55,039 bases of DNA, from NCBI RefSeq assembly GCF_000412635.1, contig NZ_ASTG01000027.1, forward strand, positions 1 through 55,039, written 5' to 3'. Every line of letters begins with the position of its first letter. Position 1 is the stretch's first letter. This document shows positions 48,893 to 55,039 of the stretch, piece by piece. The DNA is from Sphingobium bisphenolivorans (GTDB taxonomy: Bacteria > Pseudomonadota > Alphaproteobacteria > Sphingomonadales > Sphingomonadaceae). A program made the translations under genes and the position numbers. The notes under the pieces were generated by a model that was not told where the DNA came from, made no database searches, and was given only the letters and a program-made list of their open reading frames with translations.

Positions 48893-51800
48893 ATGAATTT
48901 CGGAAACGGCGCGTCCAAATGGGCGCTGCTCGGTGGCGTCAGTGTGATTGCCGCACTGGCAATGGTGTCCTCGGCGCGGGCGGCCTGCACGACTGCCGGC
49001 GGCATGGTCACCTGCACGGGCGACAATGCCCCGTTCACCGTCACTTCCGATATCCCGACCATCATCGCCGAGGGTGCGACCGTCACCGGATCGGGCCTCA
49101 CCGCCATCCGACTGAACAGCACGCAAGCCAATCTGCGGGTCGATGGCACCGTGAACGCTACAGGCGCCGCCGCGCTCACGGTGCAGAATGGCAGCCGCGA
49201 ACTGATCTATGACCCTTATGCCGGAGCTGGCCTGCCCAACGGCTATCTTAGCTATCCCTATCTCTATCCCCATGCCCGCGCCACGATCATCGTCGGCGAA
49301 CAGGGCGTCATCAGCGGCGATGTCGGCATATGGATCGAGCGGTCGAGCAGCAATTATCTGGGGAATTCCTACGCCACGATCGACAATAGCGGGCTGATCA
49401 CGGCGACCTCCGGCGCCGCGATCCGGGGACCGGCAACCACCGGCATCGGTTATACCGTCCTTAATCGCGCCACTGGAACGATCTACGGTATCGCCGCCTT
49501 TGCCAGCATCTCCAATGAGGGCCTGATCGACGGGCGCGGCGAGGCGGCCATTACCATCCTGCCAAGCAACGATCCCTTTTTCGGCGGACCGGCCTATTCA
49601 TCCATCACCAATAGCGGAACGATAATGTCCGCAGCCGGCGCAACGATCGTCAGCCAGCTAAATCCCTTGTCCGTCACCAACAGCGGAACGATCACCAACA
49701 GCTGTGGCGGTTTGTCGATCGACGCCGGGAACGGCCTGTTCCTTAAAAATACTGGCACGATCGACACCGATATCATGGTCCGCGCTTCCAGCAGCACGAT
49801 CGACAGCACGCAGGGGGCGATCAGGGGCAACGTCCTGCTGGGGAGCGGCAACGACATCCTTGTCGCCGCCATCGATCAGAATGGCAGGCTGAAGACCGGC
49901 ATCACCGGTCAGGTCGATGGCGGCGCGGGTGTCAACATGGTGACGCTGACCGTTACCGCCGACGCCACGCTGACCGGCACCCCGGTGCTCCCCACCAATT
50001 TCACGCTGCTCCGCACGACCCTTGAGAACAACGCCAAGCTGACCCTTGATGCAGCCTATCTTGGGACAAGCGGAATTTCCGTCCAGGGCAGCGGCACGCT
50101 GGTCAACCAGGGCCGTTTCGAAACGCAGGGCGGCGCAATAGGGGCATTGGGCTTTGGCTATCCCGCATCGCTCAACCTTGTAAATGAAGGCGTTATCAAG
50201 GCGACGCTGTCGAGCGCGGCAATGTCGGCCGTATCGATCGAGGGCGCTTCCTTCACCAACAACGGCGTCATCGAGACGATAAGCGGTGCAGGCGTCCGGC
50301 TCACAGGCAGTTCGGGCACGACCACCCTCACCAACATCGGCAAAATCAGCGCGACCGGTGCCCCGACGATCCTGTTCGGCGGCGGCTATGCCAGCAACGG
50401 CACGGTGACCAACAAGGCGGATGGCGCCATCCAGGGCGATACGATCGCCATCGCCGTCATGCCCGACAGCAGCCCCTATAGCTACAGCGCCACCACCATC
50501 GCCAATGCCGGGGCGATCATCGGCCATGTCGATCTTACCGGCAGCGCCAGCACCGACCGCTTCGTCATGCAGCAGGGCGGCAGCGTTGCGGGCGACATTC
50601 GTCTGGGCGCAGGCAATGACAGCTATTTCCTTGACGCGACCATGGGAGAAAATGGCTTCCTGACCGGCATTTCGGGCGTGCTCGATGGCGGCGCGGGCAA
50701 TGACCAGCTGCTGGCCCGGATCAAGGACGATGCCGCGATCACGCTCGGCAATGCGATCAATTTCGAGGCGATGGGCCTCGACATCGCCGCTGGCAAGCTG
50801 GTCAAGGTGACCGGCAGCACCGATGGCATGCAGCTCAACCTCTATGGCAAGGGCAGCGTGGACCTGTCGATGCCGATCTCGGGCCAGAATATCAGGCTGA
50901 TCGATGCGTCAGGCTATGGCTTCAGCTTCCCCGGTGACAGCTTCGGCAACTCCGCCCAGGTCGGGACGACGATCATCAGTCGGGGCGCCCTCACAGCGGC
51001 TTATGACAGCAATGCCCCTTATGGCAGCGCGGTTCAGCTCGACTGGCTGGACCGCTTCACCAATGAAGGCGTCATTACGCTTAGCCAGTCCGCCAATCCC
51101 TATGGTGGGCGAGCAAGCGCGATCAATGGCGGGCTTGAGGTCGTCAACAGGGGCGAGATCATCCTCGACGGTGGGGCGGCGATCGGCGGCGCGCTGACGG
51201 TCGTCAACAGCGGCACGATCCGCCAGGCAGTCGGTGGCGCACCGGCGGTGGGCGTCTCCAGCGTCCGCGACCTCAGCAACAGCGGTACCATCAGCACGGC
51301 CGACGTCGCTGTCTATACCTATGACGGGATGCCAGCTTCCATCATCAATAGCGGGGGGATCCAGAGCAGCGCGGCGCAGGCGATCCGCAGCGGCTATTCG
51401 TCGCCAGCGGTGATCGTCAATCATGCGGGCGGCATCATCGCGAGCGGGGCCGGATTCGACGCCATCGCCCTGTCCGGCGGCGGCGCGGTCAGCAATGCCG
51501 GCACCATCAACGGTAACGTCAATCTCGCCTATTCGCCCTATGGCGGCATCGGTTATGCGAGCGGCGCCTATGTGGATAGGGGGGGCACGCTGAATGGTGA
51601 CCTGCTGTTTGGCGCGGGCGACGATATTTTCGTGGCGACCCGCGACAGCCTCGGCGTGACTGGCACGATCGATGCCGGCGATGGCTTTGACAGCTTCGTG
51701 CGCGCCTATGACGCGAGCAGGACCGTTGACTTGGGCGCCATCTCTGCCCTTCCGACCGGTTTCGAGTGGCAGGGCATTGGCGCTTTCGGCAGCGGTACGG

Positions 51801-54800
51801 TCGTGACGCTGACCGCCGATGGCGCGTTCAGCCAAGCCCTCACCCTTGTCGGCGACGGCACTATCGTCAATCTGGCGGACATCAGCGCTGACCCCGCCTC
51901 TCCTGAGCGGTTGCTGACGCTTGGTTCCTCGGCCGATCCGTTCAACATCTCGGGCGCAGGCTCGACGCTCAGCTTCATCAATCGCGGGAAGATTGGTGAT
52001 GGCATCGGGGGCTATGCGACCAGCTTCCAGAATGAAGGGGAGATCGGCAACAGCCTTTATGGCTCTAGTATCCAGCTCACCGCCAGCGGCAAGGACAGCT
52101 TTGCCTTCCGCAACAGCGGCACAGTCATGGCGGCGGAAAGCGACCCATTCTTCTTCTGGGCTTCGGCCGTCAGCATCACCGGGGCTGACAGCAACCAACT
52201 GATCGGACAGGCCTCTATCACCAATAGCGGTACGATCGACGGCGGTATGTCGCTATCGCTGAACGCCAGGAATTTCAGCTTCAGCAATGATGGCACCATC
52301 ACCGTTGATACCGCCATTGCGCCGTCGGTGTCCCTCTCTGTCGGCCAGGGCAGTTATTTCAACAGCGCCGATATCAATGGCGACAGCGCGACCGTCAGCA
52401 ACAGCGGCACGCTTAGCAATGGGCTGAGCGCTGCGATCGCGGCGAAGACGCTCGCCTTCAGCAACAGCGGGACGATCGGTTCGGCCTCCGGCATTCCCTT
52501 GATCCCCGGGAGGCCTCCGCTTTCCGGTCTTCCTTCTTCCGGTAGCCCGGGCCTCTTGCTGGTTCAGTCGCCGCATCAGACCAGCGATACGACGCAGGGC
52601 CTCTATGGCGCGATTGATCAGGAAAGCCTGAGCTTCGACAACAGCGGCACGATCGAGGGATTGGCGAGCCTGCGGTCCAGCGCCACCACCCTTGCAGCGA
52701 CGAACAGCGGTACGATCGACATGCTGACGGTCGAGGCGGGAAGCCAGGGCAGTCAGACGATCAGCCTCGCCAATAGCGCGCGGATCGGCACCGACCGTCT
52801 GGGCGCCTCCGCCGTGTTCATCACCAGCGATGCGCGTTCGGTCGAGCAGCAGCGGACCGGCTTCGACCCGGCGGCAGGGCCGATCGAGGGCGAACCGACA
52901 ACGACAGTCACCGTCACCAATAAAGGCGTGTTGAGCGCCGATGGCGGCGCCAGCTATCGCCTGGACACGCTGAGTTTTAATCCTTGGTTTCCCCCTTCGA
53001 CGCTGGAAAGCCTCACTCTCGTTTCAGCCCTCAACATCGATGCGTCGAGCGGCGGCCTTTCCACCATTATCGTCACGAACGAGGCTGGCGGTGTTCTTCC
53101 GGCCACAGGCGCCACGCGAAACGCCTCTGTCGCGGGAAGCCCCGTGATGGTCGGCATGGAGACTATCGGGTCGACGGCCTTTATCGGCTCCGCGAACCAG
53201 ATCACGCTGGTCAACGCCGGGACGATCCGGGGCGTCGAAGGCGGGATTGTCCCGACCAGCCTGTCGGTCGGGCTCGCAGGAGAGTTCATCGCCGGCGCGA
53301 TCCAGACCTTCAATTCAACCGACAGGATCACCAACCTCGCCACTGGCGTGATCTCCGGATCAGTCGACCTCGGCGTGCGCGACGACAGACTAGCGAATTA
53401 CGGCACCATCACCGGCAATGTCACTCTGGGCGAAGGCGATGACCGCTTCACCCAAGGCCTTGGCGCCACCCTGAACGGCCTGATTGATGGCGGCGCGGGC
53501 AGTGATGCACTTGTCATCGACATCACTGGCGGCGGTCTGCTCGACCAGGCGCTGCTCGACAAGTTCGTGAACTTCGAAAGCCAGTCGATCACCGGCAAGG
53601 GCACGATCACGACCAATGGGCCGCTCAATGTGGACAGCCTAGTCCTGCGCGACGCGCAGCTGACGCTGGGCCTGGGACAAACGCTGCAAACCGCCAGCGA
53701 CACCAGCATCGTCTTTGCCGAGGGCACCAACAGCCTCACCAATCTGGGCACCATCAGCGGCGCACTGGACTTCGCTGGCGGCACGAACAGCTTCGTCAAT
53801 CTGGGCAGCATCGCGGGGCCGGTCACGCTGGGCGGCGGCAGCAACAGCTTTACCATCGGCGCGGGTTCCTCGGTCGGCGGCCCGGTCGTCGCTAATGGCA
53901 GCGATGATCTGCTGATCCTGGCGACGGGCGGCACTGACGCCGCGCCGCAGGAGCTGCGCCTCGCTGGGTTCACGGGTTTTGAGCGCACGCGCCAGGACAG
54001 CGGCCCGCTGGCCCTGTCGGGCGACTTCACCACGGGCGAACTGACGGCCGCGGGCGGCCGCTTCATCGGGCGCACCGGATCGATACTCAATGCCCCCTCC
54101 ATCCTGGTGAATCAGGGCGGGACCTTCGGCAGCGCGGGCACGGTGAACGGCAATATCGCGGTGCAGGGCACCCTCTCCCCCGGTTCCTCGCCGGGGACGA
54201 TGATCGTTAACGGCAATGTCGCCTTGGCGGGCAGCTCCACCACCCTGTTCGAGATGACGCCGACCGTCAGCGATGCCCTCGTCATCAACGGCACGCTCAG
54301 CATCGCGCCGGGTGCGACGCTGAAGCTGGTCGGCAATCGTCCCCTTACACCGGGCGTGACCTATGAACTGATCACCGCCACCAGCGGCATCGTCGGCAGC
54401 TTCAGCACCATCGACAAGGCGTCGGCGGTCGTCGGCTTCGTCCGCCAAGGCAATCGCAGCATCGACCTGTTGGGCCAATTCGTACTCGGCAGCGGCGCCA
54501 GCGGGCAGGTCACGCAGACGGTCGATTATCTGAACGGCCTGCTGATCGCCGGCACCGCGACCAGCGGCATTTTGACGGCGGCGCCTTCGCTGCTGCTGGC
54601 TGACGGCACCGTCAACCAGTCGGCCGTCGCTCGCCTCAATGGCGAAAGCTACGCCTCGGCCTCACAGATCGGGATCGAGAATGGCCTTGCCATTGCTGCC
54701 GCGCTGCGCACCGCCTCGACCAGCATGCAGGGAGATGAAGCCGGCCTCTTCACCTTTGGCCAGACGCTGGGTGGCTGGCGCCGCTTGCCGGGGGATACTG

Positions 54801-55018
54801 CGCTCGGCACGTCGCGGGCGAATGTCTCGACCTATGGCGCGCTCGCCGGCATCGGTTTCGGCACGCAGGGCGCCTCGATCGGCGCGTTCGTCGGCTATGT
54901 CGACGCGCGGCAGCAGATCGCCGGCCTTCAGGCCCGAACCGAGGCCGACGGCATGCTCGCCGGCATCATGGCGCGAGGCGCGGCCAGCGGCTTCCAGATC
55001 GCCGCCTCATTGAGCTAG
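48893..55018 (+). CDS. Giant autotransporter adhesin with truncated beta-barrel
   Basis: A 2041-residue type V secreted protein. The signal peptide ends about residue 32 (VSSARA/A). The passenger is a very long beta-helix with NSGTI-type strands (at least eight exact NSGTI, plus NAGTI, NLGTI and similar) and interspersed acidic loops (GSGNDIL, DGGAGNDQLL, GEGDDRF, DGGAGSDALV). At about residues 1740-1790 a GTLSPGSSPGT-type autochaperone segment appears, then a linker and the start of the autotransporter barrel (FTFGQTLGGWRR...GAFVGYVDARQQ). Only about 90 residues of barrel remain, where 250-300 are normal, and there is no terminal Phe/Trp. A TAG at 55016 ends the frame. Secretion would fail unless the stop is bypassed or is a sequence error. 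Confidence 0.85.
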   Translation: MNFGNGASKWALLGGVSVIAALAMVSSARAACTTAGGMVTCTGDNAPFTVTSDIPTIIAEGATVTGSGLTAIRLNSTQANLRVDGTVNATGAAALTVQNGSRELIYDPYAGAGLPNGYLSYPYLYPHARATIIVGEQGVISGDVGIWIERSSSNYLGNSYATIDNSGLITATSGAAIRGPATTGIGYTVLNRATGTIYGIAAFASISNEGLIDGRGEAAITILPSNDPFFGGPAYSSITNSGTIMSAAGATIVSQLNPLSVTNSGTITNSCGGLSIDAGNGLFLKNTGTIDTDIMVRASSSTIDSTQGAIRGNVLLGSGNDILVAAIDQNGRLKTGITGQVDGGAGVNMVTLTVTADATLTGTPVLPTNFTLLRTTLENNAKLTLDAAYLGTSGISVQGSGTLVNQGRFETQGGAIGALGFGYPASLNLVNEGVIKATLSSAAMSAVSIEGASFTNNGVIETISGAGVRLTGSSGTTTLTNIGKISATGAPTILFGGGYASNGTVTNKADGAIQGDTIAIAVMPDSSPYSYSATTIANAGAIIGHVDLTGSASTDRFVMQQGGSVAGDIRLGAGNDSYFLDATMGENGFLTGISGVLDGGAGNDQLLARIKDDAAITLGNAINFEAMGLDIAAGKLVKVTGSTDGMQLNLYGKGSVDLSMPISGQNIRLIDASGYGFSFPGDSFGNSAQVGTTIISRGALTAAYDSNAPYGSAVQLDWLDRFTNEGVITLSQSANPYGGRASAINGGLEVVNRGEIILDGGAAIGGALTVVNSGTIRQAVGGAPAVGVSSVRDLSNSGTISTADVAVYTYDGMPASIINSGGIQSSAAQAIRSGYSSPAVIVNHAGGIIASGAGFDAIALSGGGAVSNAGTINGNVNLAYSPYGGIGYASGAYVDRGGTLNGDLLFGAGDDIFVATRDSLGVTGTIDAGDGFDSFVRAYDASRTVDLGAISALPTGFEWQGIGAFGSGTVVTLTADGAFSQALTLVGDGTIVNLADISADPASPERLLTLGSSADPFNISGAGSTLSFINRGKIGDGIGGYATSFQNEGEIGNSLYGSSIQLTASGKDSFAFRNSGTVMAAESDPFFFWASAVSITGADSNQLIGQASITNSGTIDGGMSLSLNARNFSFSNDGTITVDTAIAPSVSLSVGQGSYFNSADINGDSATVSNSGTLSNGLSAAIAAKTLAFSNSGTIGSASGIPLIPGRPPLSGLPSSGSPGLLLVQSPHQTSDTTQGLYGAIDQESLSFDNSGTIEGLASLRSSATTLAATNSGTIDMLTVEAGSQGSQTISLANSARIGTDRLGASAVFITSDARSVEQQRTGFDPAAGPIEGEPTTTVTVTNKGVLSADGGASYRLDTLSFNPWFPPSTLESLTLVSALNIDASSGGLSTIIVTNEAGGVLPATGATRNASVAGSPVMVGMETIGSTAFIGSANQITLVNAGTIRGVEGGIVPTSLSVGLAGEFIAGAIQTFNSTDRITNLATGVISGSVDLGVRDDRLANYGTITGNVTLGEGDDRFTQGLGATLNGLIDGGAGSDALVIDITGGGLLDQALLDKFVNFESQSITGKGTITTNGPLNVDSLVLRDAQLTLGLGQTLQTASDTSIVFAEGTNSLTNLGTISGALDFAGGTNSFVNLGSIAGPVTLGGGSNSFTIGAGSSVGGPVVANGSDDLLILATGGTDAAPQELRLAGFTGFERTRQDSGPLALSGDFTTGELTAAGGRFIGRTGSILNAPSILVNQGGTFGSAGTVNGNIAVQGTLSPGSSPGTMIVNGNVALAGSSTTLFEMTPTVSDALVINGTLSIAPGATLKLVGNRPLTPGVTYELITATSGIVGSFSTIDKASAVVGFVRQGNRSIDLLGQFVLGSGASGQVTQTVDYLNGLLIAGTATSGILTAAPSLLLADGTVNQSAVARLNGESYASASQIGIENGLAIAAALRTASTSMQGDEAGLFTFGQTLGGWRRLPGDTALGTSRANVSTYGALAGIGFGTQGASIGAFVGYVDARQQIAGLQARTEADGMLAGIMARGAASGFQIAASLS

Positions 55019-55039
55019 GCCCAGTCGGCCCGAAGCTGC

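Noticed and set aside
50909..52198. 429-codon leftward frame inside the autotransporter gene, and the 289-codon one at 49658-50527
   Set aside because: They are antisense to a repetitive GC-rich gene, low in complexity, and lack a family; typical shadows.
1..55039. Insertion sequences, tRNA or rRNA genes
   Set aside because: I looked for transposase motifs, terminal inverted repeats and tRNA-like cloverleaf segments and found none I could support.

Overview
The window looks like part of a large plasmid, or a plasmid-derived accessory region, from a sphingomonad alphaproteobacterium (Sphingobium, Sphingomonas or Novosphingobium type). The grounds are the high GC coding style, the Ti-type TraA/TraC/TraD mobilisation block, the RPA-type RepA with iterons, and the general character of the predicted proteins. 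The host assignment is inference from protein character, not from a marker gene.

Layout. 1-15.2 kb is an exopolysaccharide/capsule block: a broken GDP-fucose synthase remnant, GDP-deoxymannose reductase (rmd-like), gmd, an ABC capsule exporter (KpsT, KpsM and KpsE-like) reading left, a BexD/CtrA-like outer-membrane export lipoprotein and a glycosyltransferase reading right, manB/manC, rfbCBDA for dTDP-L-rhamnose, and manA. 15.2-19.6 kb is mobilisation: traD, traC, a probable oriT, the relaxase-helicase traA and a small membrane/coiled-coil partner. 19.6-25.7 kb is a dense stability island: Phd-like antitoxin, Fic protein, a vapB-vapC-RHH-tyrosine recombinase operon, a second vapBC, an orphan mazE, and an Xre/RES pair. 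25.9-36.1 kb mixes glycosylation genes (2OG oxygenase, two GT2s, a GT-B/glycerophosphotransferase-like protein, PLD, methyltransferase) with more toxin-antitoxin units (Fic, BrnTA over a decayed ccdAB, RES/Xre). 36.2-45.6 kb is one tightly overlapping operon: two transketolase halves, rfbF, rfbG, a reductase, GtrA, a GT2 and two polytopic membrane proteins. 45.7-48.6 kb is the replicon: vapBC, repA with four direct iterons downstream and one inverted copy upstream, and a helix-turn-helix protein. 48.9-55.0 kb is a giant autotransporter whose beta-barrel stops early.

How it fits together. Three sugar-nucleotide lines are encoded: GDP-mannose to GDP-6-deoxy sugar (manA, manB, manC, gmd, rmd), dTDP-L-rhamnose (rfbABCD), and a CDP-4-keto-6-deoxyglucose line (rfbF, rfbG) that sits with a split transketolase and could give a branched-chain sugar. 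The glycosyltransferases and the capsule-type exporter would use them to build and export a surface polysaccharide. The replicon, mobilisation block and seven to nine toxin-antitoxin or Fic units would keep and spread the element.

The most unusual signals are (i) two toxin-antitoxin segments bounded by partial copies of the 3' end of the neighbouring gene, (ii) a dispersed GGATAY...GTATC repeat family between genes, (iii) the toxin-antitoxin/recombinase operon with four-base overlaps throughout, (iv) the transketolase plus CDP-glucose dehydratase operon, and (v) a ccdB-start/brnT chimeric frame.
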